Source: Desulfobulbaceae bacterium (GTDB lineage: Bacteria; Desulfobacterota; Desulfobulbia; Desulfobulbales; Desulfobulbaceae). From it: a stretch of DNA of 6,143 nt. Both the position numbers and the translations under genes were made by a program. The number at the start of each line of letters is the position of its first letter. Position 1 is the first letter of the stretch. The stretch is taken from positions 1-6,143 of the forward strand of contig JALVAI010000419.1 of the NCBI GenBank assembly GCA_027011235.1, written 5' to 3'. Below are positions 1 to 6,030 of this stretch, one piece after another. The notes under the pieces were generated by a model. It saw nothing but the letters and a program-made list of their open reading frames with translations. It was not told where the DNA came from and did not search any database.

Positions 1-58
1 CTGTGGTGTTTCGGCCTGACAAAAGACGGAAAAACCTGAATATTCTGATCCATAATAT

Positions 59-321
59 TTTATCCGAAAACAGCCCGCGTAGCTGTGTTCTTTCGGATTA
101 TTTTCACCATTGATGAACTCGTAAAAAGTCCAGACAATGCTTAAAGATGGCTAAGTAAAAACACAGATATACAAGGAGTAGCGTTCTGTGGCGGGTCTTG
201 ACTATACATGTAGTATGCCCCCGAATCGCCACAGGACACACGACGCAGTAGATCGAAGTTTTTACGACGCCATCACCATTTGTTGTGGCTGGGACGGTAA
301 GTTATGGTCCAGCCATGCTGG
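59..321 (-). repeat. 94-bp dispersed repeat, third copy, split by a MITE insertion
   Basis: Read on the minus strand from 321 down to 275, then from 105 down to 59 (skipping 112-274 and one copy of ACCATT), the sequence gives a 94-base unit. It aligns without gaps to the tandem units at 2221-2314 and 2315-2408, at about 75 of 94 positions against the first. The best conserved stretches are the CCAGCATGGCTGG start (309-321), the GCCACAAC core (281-289) and the GGATAAA end (59-65). Similarity probably runs a few bases past the end: an ATATTAT follows the A-run both here and after the unit ending at 2408. Within this copy, 62-69 and 91-98 form an 8-bp stem, with a second 5-bp stem at 70-74/82-86. 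I do not know the family. A 94-base period is not a multiple of three, which argues against coding. Confidence 0.8.
112..274 (+). mobile_element. MITE-like non-autonomous element, apparently complete, with target duplication
   Basis: The element is 163 bp and has no transposase. Its ends are imperfect inverted repeats: the left end GATGAACTCGTAAAAAGTCC (112-131) resembles the complement of 255-274, sharing GATG, then TCGTAAAAA. ACCATT lies immediately outside both ends (106-111 and 275-280), a likely 6-bp target duplication; C105 and C274 would allow a 7-bp reading. A second inverted pair lies inside: 183-193 pairs with 227-237 over 11 bp with one G-U. The left arm is about 40 bases longer than the right. 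A short palindrome, TACATGTA, sits near the centre at 205-212. Removing the element restores a gap-free 94-bp repeat unit, which is strong evidence for insertion. The first 106 bases recur at 6031-6136. The transposase family that moves it cannot be named from this window. Confidence 0.8.
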
Positions 322-328
322 TTCATCT

Positions 329-353
329 AAAACAGGATTACGCCTGTTTTTTT
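329..353. terminator. Intrinsic terminator-like hairpin downstream of serA
   Basis: AAAACAGG (329-336) pairs perfectly with CCTGTTTT (343-350) around a six-base loop, ATTACG. On the plus strand the stem runs into seven T (347-353), so the U-tract is better in that direction. On the minus strand it lies about 50 nt beyond the serA stop and ends with only four T, all inside the stem. It may act in both directions, closing serA and blocking plus-strand transcription coming from the repeats at 59-321. Confidence 0.65.
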
Positions 354-391
354 ATCCTAACCTCTGATTCTCATGGTTTATTGTGCCACCG

Positions 392-409
392 AGCCATGCT
401 GGTTTATCC
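392..409 (-). repeat. 18-bp inverted copy of the 94-bp repeat junction, overlapping the serA stop
   Basis: The minus strand reads GGATAAACCAGCATGGCT. It is identical to plus-strand 2308-2325, where the end of one 94-bp unit meets the start of the next. The GGA and TAA inside it are the last codon and the stop codon of serA. Beyond this stretch the match to the 94-bp unit is lost, so this is a fragment or a residue of an end junction. Confidence 0.7.
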
Positions 410-2002
410 ATCATAGGGTGGCAGCTCAAGGACCATGGCGCTGTCAATGTCGGCAAGCTCACCCACCTGCGCCAGAAGATCATTATCAACCAGGGTGTCG
501 GTATTGAGCAGAATCACATTCTGGTTGGAGGCCTCTTCCCTGCCGACCGTCATGCGCGAGATATTGACACCATGCTTGCCAAGCGTGGTACCCAGCGCCC
601 CGATTACCCCTGGCACATCCTTATTGTAAACCAGCAGCATGGGCCCGGCGGGCAGGGCTTCCAGGCGGAAGGAATTGAGCCGGACAAGACGGGGCTCTTT
701 TTTACCAAACACCGTGCCGGCAAGCATGTTTTCTCCCTCGGTCGTTTTGACGGTAACCCGGAGGAGGTTGGTAAAATCTTCGGCCTGCTGTGTTTTTGAC
801 TCAACGACCTTGATACCCCGTTCCTTGGCAATCAGGGGTGCATTGACGAAATTTACGGCATCCTGAAGAATGGGGGTAAACAGTCCCTTGAGCAGGGCGA
901 CCGTTACCGGCCCTGTGTCCTGGTCGGCAAGATCACCGGAAAATTCCAGGTTGACCTCTTCCACGCTGCCCCTGGCAATCTGCATGTGCAGGGAGCCAAG
1001 CATCTCACCAAGGCTGATATAGGGTCCGACTTTGGCCAGGACCTCATCGCTGACAGAGGGGACATTCACAGCATTGCGGACCGCACCCTTGAGCAGGTAA
1101 TCGGCCACCTGCTCGGCAATGGCGGAGGCCACGTTTTCCTGGGCCTCGCTGGTGGATGCCCCGAGGTGCGGGGTGCAGATAAAATTTTTCAGTCCCAGCA
1201 GCGGCGTATCCTCCAGGGTGGTCGGCTCCTTTTCAAACACATCAAGGGCGGCGCCGGCAATCCGCCCTTCGGACAGGGCATCAAACAGGGCCTGCTCATC
1301 GAGAACTCCGCCGCGGGCGCAGTCGATGAACATGGCATCCTTTTTCATATTGTTGAAAAATTCAGTGGATAAAAGATGACGGGTCCCCTTGGTCAACGGC
1401 GTGTGGACACTGATAAAATCGGACCGTCTGGCAAGTTCGTTGAGTTCTACAAGCTCAACTCCCAGTTTTTCCACCAGTTCAGGCGGCATAAATGGATCAT
1501 AGGCAATAACCTTCATCTGCAGACCATGGGCCCGGGTGCTGACAATGGAGCCAATCCGGCCAATACCGACGATTCCCAGGGTTTTGCCAGTCACTTCCCG
1601 GCCCATAAAACTCTTTTTCTCCCATTTTCCCGCCTTCATGGAAGCCGTGGCCTGGGGAATGTTTCTGGCCAGGGACATCATCATGGCAATGGCATGCTCG
1701 GCAGCCGTGGTCGCGTTGCCGTCCGGGGCGTTCATCACCACGATTCCCTTTTGGCTGGCCGCGGGAATATCAACGTTGTCCAGCCCGATACCGGCACGAC
1801 CTACCACTTTCAATTTAGTGGCAGCCTCAATGATATCTTCCCGAACCTTGGTGGCACTGCGTATGACAAGACCGTCATATTCAGGAATAATGGCCTTGAG
1901 TTCTTCAGGCGGCAGACCGGTTTTGACATCAACCTCCAGGCCGGCTTCCCGAAGAATCTTTTCACCGATGGGCGCCAGGTTATCACTTATCAATACTTTC
2001 AT
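404..2002 (-). CDS. serA: D-3-phosphoglycerate dehydrogenase (long, ACT-domain type)
   Basis: A cytosolic enzyme that oxidises 3-phosphoglycerate to 3-phosphohydroxypyruvate with NAD, the committed step of serine (hence glycine and one-carbon) synthesis. The product is 532 residues, normal for the long form. The substrate-binding part opens with MKVLISDNLAP. The Rossmann dinucleotide motif GIGRIG is at 146-151. The family's catalytic residues are visible: Arg230 in DCARGGVLDE, Glu259 in DVFEKEP and His279 in TPHLGAST. About 320-450 fits the intervening allosteric substrate-binding domain, and about 454-532 is an ACT domain (LLVYNKDVPGVIGALG), which in relatives senses serine. The start at 2002 is preferred over an in-frame ATG at 2050: it begins at the family's usual N-terminus and has GGAG six bases upstream, while the extra 16 residues run into the inverted repeat. 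It is transcribed alone, divergent from gltX. Identification is firm. Confidence 0.97.
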   Translation of the reverse strand: MKVLISDNLAPIGEKILREAGLEVDVKTGLPPEELKAIIPEYDGLVIRSATKVREDIIEAATKLKVVGRAGIGLDNVDIPAASQKGIVVMNAPDGNATTAAEHAIAMMMSLARNIPQATASMKAGKWEKKSFMGREVTGKTLGIVGIGRIGSIVSTRAHGLQMKVIAYDPFMPPELVEKLGVELVELNELARRSDFISVHTPLTKGTRHLLSTEFFNNMKKDAMFIDCARGGVLDEQALFDALSEGRIAGAALDVFEKEPTTLEDTPLLGLKNFICTPHLGASTSEAQENVASAIAEQVADYLLKGAVRNAVNVPSVSDEVLAKVGPYISLGEMLGSLHMQIARGSVEEVNLEFSGDLADQDTGPVTVALLKGLFTPILQDAVNFVNAPLIAKERGIKVVESKTQQAEDFTNLLRVTVKTTEGENMLAGTVFGKKEPRLVRLNSFRLEALPAGPMLLVYNKDVPGVIGALGTTLGKHGVNISRMTVGREEASNQNVILLNTDTLVDNDLLAQVGELADIDSAMVLELPPYDG

Positions 2003-2008
2003 TGTACT

Positions 2009-2015
2009 CTCCCCC
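2009..2015 (-). promoter_or_regulatory. Ribosome binding site that fixes the serA start
   Basis: The minus strand reads GGGGGAG, ending six bases before the ATG at 2002-2000. This supports that codon over the upstream in-frame ATG at 2050-2048, which lies at the edge of the inverted repeat. No convincing sigma-70 promoter for serA stood out. A GATAAT-like hexamer at 2024-2029 has no matching -35 box and would leave almost no leader. Confidence 0.75.
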
Positions 2016-2049
2016 AGGCGGAAATTATCCGACTTCAGTCTTCTGGCCA

Positions 2050-2175
2050 CCTTGAAAAATTATCGCCCGATCTCTGCGTCACAGAAAAATTAAAAATGCT
2101 CACATATATCTAATATGCTGCACTTTTTAATTTTTCTGTTCCTTGACCTCGAACGAAAATTCTAATTTTTCAAGG
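2050..2175. repeat. 126-bp nested AT-rich inverted repeat (MITE- or hairpin-like) upstream of serA
   Basis: The outer arms CCTTGAAAAATTA (2050-2062) and TAATTTTTCAAGG (2163-2175) are a perfect 13-bp inverted pair. Nested inside, ACAGAAAAATTAAAAA (2081-2096) pairs perfectly with 2124-2139 (16 bp). The loop between these can fold again, with CATAT (2103-2107) against ATATG (2113-2117). Two concentric perfect palindromes with unpaired asymmetric spacers resemble a folded mobile element more than a simple terminator. I could not find a clean target duplication: the flanks GGCCAC and GGCACC are only similar. It starts 47 bases upstream of the serA ATG, so it could form the serA leader or separate the gene from its promoter. 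Confidence 0.7.
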
Positions 2176-2220
2176 CACCCTTCTGTTTACAAATCCTCAG
2201 TTCTCCGATTTTCAGCTAAT

Positions 2221-2314
2221 CCAGCATGGCTGGACCATATTTTACTGTTCCTGCCACAACGAATGATGAAAATAGTCTGAAACGACACAGCTCTGATAAC
2301 TATTTCCGGATAAA
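2221..2314 (+). repeat. 94-bp dispersed repeat, tandem unit 1
   Basis: The unit runs from CCAGCATGGCTGG (a perfect 5-bp inverted pair, CCAGC/GCTGG, around ATG) to GGATAAA. It is followed directly by a second unit that differs at four positions with no gaps. A more diverged copy on the other strand lies at 59-321. AAATAGT (2269-2275) and ACTATTT (2299-2305) can pair. No reading frame survives across units because 94 is not a multiple of three. Confidence 0.9.
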
Positions 2315-2408
2315 CCAGCATGGCTGGATCATATTTTACCGTTCCTGCCACAACGAATGATGAAAATAGCATGAAACGACACAGCTCTGATAACTATTTC
2401 CGGATAAA
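2315..2408 (+). repeat. 94-bp dispersed repeat, tandem unit 2
   Basis: About 96% identical to the unit before it (90 of 94). Differences are at the 15th and 26th bases and in a TC-to-CA change at the 56th and 57th bases. The near-identity and exact abutment point to a recent tandem duplication, in contrast to the roughly 80% match of the copy downstream of serA. AAAATATTAT follows the unit end and has a near match after the copy at 59-321, so the true element may be slightly longer than 94 bp. Confidence 0.9.
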
Positions 2409-2448
2409 AATATTATTGCTTTTTACCTGTGAAGCAGGAACTATAACG

Positions 2449-2471
2449 GTATTGTCGCAAGCAGACAATAC
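2449..2471. other. Perfect 8-bp dyad upstream of gltX (hairpin or operator candidate)
   Basis: GTATTGTC (2449-2456) and GACAATAC (2464-2471) are perfect inverted repeats around a seven-base spacer. No T-tract follows on either strand, so this is not an intrinsic terminator. Part of the right arm, GCAGACA (2461-2467), can instead pair with TGTCTGC (2494-2500). That in turn overlaps a third pair, ACTGT/ACAGT (2492-2496/2504-2508). No known regulator or riboswitch consensus was recognised. Confidence 0.45.
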
Positions 2472-2527
2472 TAAAAACCAAAAACCGTCTCACTGTCTGC
2501 GAAACAGTCCGGTGATTATTTACACGC

Positions 2528-2556
2528 TTGCATCTTTATCTCCAAGTGGCTATAGA
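2528..2556 (+). promoter_or_regulatory. Candidate sigma-70 promoter for gltX-glnS
   Basis: TTGCAT (2528-2533) and TATAGA (2551-2556) are separated by exactly 17 bases. They resemble -35 and -10 boxes at three and four of six positions. Transcription would begin near 2563, giving a leader of about 70 nt before gltX. This is the best-spaced pair I found between the tandem repeats and the gene, but it is a weak match made by eye. Confidence 0.4.
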
Positions 2557-2620
2557 AACACTTTCCCAGTCCTGTTACAGATGCATACAGCGGGTTTTTA
2601 ATTATATTTTTATTTAACAT

Positions 2621-2624
2621 GAGG
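2621..2624 (+). promoter_or_regulatory. Ribosome binding site of gltX
   Basis: GAGG lies seven bases before the ATG at 2632. An ATG at 2619-2621 overlaps it but is in another frame and is followed by no recognisable protein. Confidence 0.7.
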
Positions 2625-2631
2625 AACGAAA

Positions 2632-4113
2632 ATGACCGAAGTCAGGGTTCGCTTTCCCCCCAGTCCCACCGGATATCTTCACATTGGCGGTGCCAGAACC
2701 GCTCTGCTCAACTGGCTGTGGGCAAGAAAAAATAACGGCAAACTTATCCTGCGCATTGAAGATACCGATGCCGACCGTTCCACCGAAGAGTCCATTGCCG
2801 GCATTATTGACGGCCTGACCTGGCTTGGTCTTGACTGGGACGAAGGACCTTATTTTCAGACCGAATTTTCAGACGATCATCAACAGGCCGCTCAAAAGTT
2901 GCTTGATTCCGGCCACGCCTACAAATGTTTCTGCACCAGGGAAGAGCTGGAGAAAAAACGCGAGGCCGCCCTTGCCGCCAAAGAGGACGTCCGCTACGAC
3001 GGCACCTGCCGGCACCTTACCCCTGAACAGATTAGGGAAAAAGAGGAAATGGGTCTGCCCTCGGTCATCCGTTTCAAGGTGCCGCAAAAAGAAGGCGTGG
3101 TTTCCTATGAAGACAAGGTGCTGGGGACCATTGAACGGGCATACTCGGACATCGAGGATTTTGTCATTGTCCGCTCCAATGGCAAACCTCTTTATCTGCT
3201 CTGTAACGTGGTTGACGATATCAGGGACCGTATCACCCATATTATCCGCGGCCAGGACCACATGACCAACACCAGCAGACAGGTGCTGCTCTATCAGGCC
3301 CTGGGCGCGCCGACCCCTGTTTTCGCGCACATGCCGCTTACCCTGGATCTGCAGAAAAAAAAGATCTCCAAACGCAGTCATGGTGAGATCGTTTCCGTCC
3401 AATTCTACCGGGAAAAGGGTTTCCTGCCCTGGGCCCTGTGCAATTTCCTGGTCCTGTTGGGCTGGAATCCTGGCACCGACCAGGAAATTTTCAGCCGGGA
3501 AGAACTCATCGAGGCCTTTACCCTTGAACGCATATCCAAGGTAAACTCGGTCTTTAATTATCAGAAGGGAAATGCCAAATTTTTCACCGATCCCAAGCTC
3601 ATTGCCATCAATGAGCACTATCTGCGCTCCATGGAGATCACCGAACTTGCGCAACTGGTCAAAAAGGAACTTGAAGCTGAAGGATTATGGGATGAGGCCT
3701 ATGAAGGGGAAAAGCAGGACTGGTTCCTTGCCACCATTGATCTGATCCGGGATCGTTTTCACACCCTTAAGGATTTTACCACTGCCGGCAGGGCCTATTT
3801 CAGCGACGACTATGAGATCATGGCCAAGCCACTGAAAAAAAATATCCTGAAACATCCCGAGTTGAAAACCTGGCTGCCGCAGCTTGGCCAGAGGTTGGGA
3901 GAACTGGAGTCATTTACCGAGGAGGAGGTGGAACGGGTAAGCCGGGAAATGGCTGCCGAGCTTGGCATCAAACCCGGCATCCTGATAAACGGCATGCGCA
4001 CCGTGTTGACCGGCCAGTTGGCAGGGCCATCCATGTTTGCCGTCCTGGTGGCTCTGGGCAGGGAAACAGTGGTACGGCGACTGCAGAATATCGACCACCT
4101 CTATCAAGATTAA
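2632..4113 (+). CDS. gltX: Glutamyl-tRNA synthetase (class I)
   Basis: A cytosolic enzyme that charges tRNA(Glu) with glutamate using ATP. The product is 493 residues, within the usual bacterial range. The class I signatures are clear: HIGG at 17-20 (in SPTGYLHIGGARTAL) as the HIGH box and KISKR at 244-248 as the KMSKS box. A zinc-site pattern of the E. coli type is present: Cys99, Cys101, Cys126 and His128. RIEDTD (41-46) and IIRGQDH (about 205-211) are also typical of the Rossmann catalytic domain. Residues from about 330 onward form the helical anticodon-binding domain. After KISKR the sequence reads SHGEIVS, where many relatives have HGA, a mild departure. An adjacent GlnRS makes strict discrimination against tRNA(Gln) plausible, but I cannot read that from residues here. 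It is probably the first gene of an operon with glnS, 14 nt downstream. Confidence 0.97.
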   Translation: MTEVRVRFPPSPTGYLHIGGARTALLNWLWARKNNGKLILRIEDTDADRSTEESIAGIIDGLTWLGLDWDEGPYFQTEFSDDHQQAAQKLLDSGHAYKCFCTREELEKKREAALAAKEDVRYDGTCRHLTPEQIREKEEMGLPSVIRFKVPQKEGVVSYEDKVLGTIERAYSDIEDFVIVRSNGKPLYLLCNVVDDIRDRITHIIRGQDHMTNTSRQVLLYQALGAPTPVFAHMPLTLDLQKKKISKRSHGEIVSVQFYREKGFLPWALCNFLVLLGWNPGTDQEIFSREELIEAFTLERISKVNSVFNYQKGNAKFFTDPKLIAINEHYLRSMEITELAQLVKKELEAEGLWDEAYEGEKQDWFLATIDLIRDRFHTLKDFTTAGRAYFSDDYEIMAKPLKKNILKHPELKTWLPQLGQRLGELESFTEEEVERVSREMAAELGIKPGILINGMRTVLTGQLAGPSMFAVLVALGRETVVRRLQNIDHLYQD

Positions 4114-4151
4114 CCGACAGGGACACCATGACTGAACAAGTAACCGACAGG
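4111..4151 (+). repeat. 11-bp direct repeat across the gltX-glnS junction
   Basis: TAACCGACAGG occurs at 4111-4121 and again at 4141-4151, exactly 30 bases apart. The first copy carries the gltX stop codon and the AGGG of the glnS ribosome binding site. The second encodes part of the variable glnS N-terminus (V-T-D-R). The bases between the copies are not themselves repeated. Confidence 0.6.
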
Positions 4152-5816
4152 CCTGTTGATTTTATTCGCCAGATTATTGCCGAGGATTTACAGAGCGGGA
4201 AGCACACAACAATCATTACCCGCTTTCCGCCGGAACCAAATGGTTTCCTGCATATCGGGCATGCCAAGTCCATCTGCCTCAACTTTGGTATTGCCCTGGA
4301 AAACAATTCGGTCTGCCACCTGCGTTTTGACGATACCAATCCGGAAAAGGAATCAACCGTCTATGTGCAGTCCATCCAGGAAGATGTCCACTGGCTCGGA
4401 TTCGACTGGGGCGAGCATCTCTATTACGCCTCCGACTATTTTGACAAGCTCTACGAATTTGCCATCAGGCTCATTAAAATGGGCAAGGCCTATGTCTGCC
4501 ACCTCAGCAGTGAGGAAATGCGTCAATATCGCGGCACCCTGACCGAGCCCGGCAGGGAAAGTCCCTATCGCAATCGCAGCGTTGAAGAAAACCTTGAGCT
4601 GTTTGAACAGATGAAAAACGGTGATTTTCCTGACGGGACCTGCTCCCTGCGTGCCAAAATTGATATGGCCTCGCCCAATATCATCATGCGCGATCCTGTT
4701 CTTTACAGGATAATGCATGTTTCGCATCATCGTACAGGGGACAAGTGGTGCATCTATCCCATGTACGATTTCACTCACTGCCTGTCCGACATGCTCGAAG
4801 GCATCACCCATTCGCTCTGCACCCTGGAATTTGAAAACAACCGGGCCCTGTATGACTGGGTACTCGACACCCTGGATACCCCCTGTCATCCCCGCCAGAT
4901 AGAGTTTGCCCGTCTCAACATCAACTATACGGTCATGAGCAAAAGAAAGCTTTTGCAACTCGTTGACGAACATCATGTTTCCGGTTGGGACGATCCGCGC
5001 ATGTTGACTATTTCCGGACTCAGGCGGCGGGGCTTTACCCCGGCCTCCATTCGCAATTTCTGTGATATTATCGGAATCGGCAAACGTGATTCCTGGATTG
5101 ACATGGGGGTCCTGGAAAAGGCTGTCCGGGACGATTTGAACGTAACCGCTCCCAGGGTTCTTGCTGTTCTCAGGCCATTAAAGGTGGTAATCACCAACTA
5201 TCCGGAAGATGAGGAAGAAGAGCTCACCGCTCTTAATCATCCCCAGGACCCGGCAATGGGAACCCGCACCCTGCCCTTCTGCCGGGAGCTTTATGTTGAA
5301 GAGACCGATTTCATGGAGGATGCGCCAAGAAAATTTTTCCGGCTTTCCGTGGGTCGGGAGGTCCGGCTCAGATACGCCTACCTCATTACCTGTCAGGAGG
5401 TTATCAAGGACGAGAATGGAAATGTGGTCGAACTGCGCTGTACCTATGACCCCAAAACCCGTGGCGGCACGGCCCCGGATGGACGCAAGGTAAAGGGAAC
5501 CATTCACTGGGTGTCCGCCCGGCACGCAATCCGGGCCGAGGTAAGGCTCTATGACCGGCTGTTCACTGTTGAACATCCGGACATGGACAAAGACAGGGAT
5601 TTCAAGGAATTTATCAATCCCGACTCCCTGCAGATACTCAAGGGATGCGCCCTGGAGCCATCACTTTGTGACGCGCAGCAGGAGCAGAGATTCCAGTTTG
5701 AGCGCCAGGGGTATTTTTGTCTGGACAGCAAGGACTCAACTCCGGAACATCCGGTATTCAACCGTATTGTCACCCTGCGTGATTCCTGGGCAAAACTGAC
5801 GAAAAAGAAAAAATGA
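4128..5816 (+). CDS. glnS: Glutaminyl-tRNA synthetase (class I)
   Basis: A cytosolic enzyme that charges tRNA(Gln) with glutamine using ATP. The product is 562 residues, close to the E. coli enzyme. The Rossmann catalytic domain starts near residue 27. It shows HIGH at 42-45 (EPNGFLHIGHAKS) and VMSKR at 269-273, the GlnRS form of the KMSKS box. Asp68 (LRFDDTNP) and Tyr213 (CIYPMYDFTH) match the E. coli substrate-pocket residues Asp66 and Tyr211. EGITHSLCTLEF and WDDPRMLTISGLRRRG are GlnRS hallmarks that GluRS lacks. The two anticodon-binding beta-barrels span roughly 345-545, ending in GYFCLDSKDS and VFNRIVTLRDSWAK, with a short lysine tail. The start fits the family N-terminus (DFIRQIIAEDLQSGKH) and has AGGG shortly upstream. 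It is probably co-transcribed with gltX. In bacteria this gene is generally held to derive from eukaryotes by transfer. Confidence 0.97.
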   Translation: MTEQVTDRPVDFIRQIIAEDLQSGKHTTIITRFPPEPNGFLHIGHAKSICLNFGIALENNSVCHLRFDDTNPEKESTVYVQSIQEDVHWLGFDWGEHLYYASDYFDKLYEFAIRLIKMGKAYVCHLSSEEMRQYRGTLTEPGRESPYRNRSVEENLELFEQMKNGDFPDGTCSLRAKIDMASPNIIMRDPVLYRIMHVSHHRTGDKWCIYPMYDFTHCLSDMLEGITHSLCTLEFENNRALYDWVLDTLDTPCHPRQIEFARLNINYTVMSKRKLLQLVDEHHVSGWDDPRMLTISGLRRRGFTPASIRNFCDIIGIGKRDSWIDMGVLEKAVRDDLNVTAPRVLAVLRPLKVVITNYPEDEEEELTALNHPQDPAMGTRTLPFCRELYVEETDFMEDAPRKFFRLSVGREVRLRYAYLITCQEVIKDENGNVVELRCTYDPKTRGGTAPDGRKVKGTIHWVSARHAIRAEVRLYDRLFTVEHPDMDKDRDFKEFINPDSLQILKGCALEPSLCDAQQEQRFQFERQGYFCLDSKDSTPEHPVFNRIVTLRDSWAKLTKKKK

Positions 5817-5833
5817 CGGGCTTGTTAACCCCT

Positions 5834-5853
5834 GATGAACTTGTCAAAATTCC
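5834..5853 (+). repeat. Degenerate copy of the MITE left end
   Basis: GATGAACTTGTCAAAATTCC matches the first 20 bases of the MITE (112-131) at 17 positions. It lies 18 bases after the glnS stop. The similarity stops here, so this is either a decayed or truncated relative, or chance amid AT-rich DNA. No matching right end was seen before 6031. Confidence 0.4.
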
Positions 5854-6002
5854 ACTCCTTCCTCTTCTGCAAACAGAACAAAATTCCATAATTCCGCCGC
5901 AGAATAAATAATCTGTCGACCTTGTTCCAAAGATAGTGTAAAATTTCCTGTCTCTTTCAAGATGCCAGTGAAAAACAGAGACCTGAATTGAGCGATTTTC
6001 AC
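5844..6002 (-). other. Doubtful 52-codon reading frame or gene remnant between glnS and the second MITE copy
   Basis: A GTG at 6002 opens 52 codons ending at TGA 5844-5846; the frame stays open upstream into the MITE. The peptide (ending LWNFVLFAEEEGVEF) has a protein-like composition with alternating hydrophobic stretches, unlike most chance frames here. It has no visible ribosome binding site, no promoter and no family I recognise. It may be the tail of a decayed gene truncated by the repeat, or simply chance. Apart from this and the flanking repeat pieces I see nothing else in 5817-6030. In particular, no clear terminator follows glnS. Confidence 0.15.
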
Positions 6003-6030
6003 CGTACAAATTTGTGGAATTCTCAATCCA

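Noticed and set aside
62..98. Imperfect hairpin (ATCCGAAA/TTTCGGAT with an inner ACAGC/GCTGT) considered as a terminator of an upstream gene.
   Set aside because: It lies wholly within the 94-bp repeat copy, and only a broken T-run follows. It is better described as part of that repeat.
188..367. A 59-codon plus-strand frame starting at GTG 188 with AAGGAG nine bases upstream; both MITE copies share the signal and the first ten codons.
   Set aside because: The frame crosses the MITE right end, the target duplication, the 94-bp repeat and the terminator hairpin, so its coding content is an accident of the insertion. The translation matches nothing I recognise.
1376..2113. A long plus-strand open frame (245 codons) antisense to serA.
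   Set aside because: It is opposite a firmly identified gene, has no family motifs, and is explained by third-position GC bias of serA.
2221..2408. The tandem 94-bp units as a CRISPR array.
   Set aside because: The units abut without unique spacers, are far longer than CRISPR repeats, and no cas genes are present.
2571..2600. Possible attenuator just before gltX: CCTGT pairing with ACAGCGG, followed by five T.
   Set aside because: The stem is about five pairs with a bulge and an eleven-base loop, too weak to call.
2869..3654. A 261-codon minus-strand open frame antisense to gltX, and a similar 207-codon one at 4353-4976 antisense to glnS.
   Set aside because: Both mirror the codon pattern of the synthetase genes, with no ribosome binding sites or recognisable domains.
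5950..5982. Inverted pair GTCTCT/AGAGAC as a terminator for glnS.
   Set aside because: It has a six-base stem, a long interior and no T-tract, and lies more than 130 nt past the stop codon.
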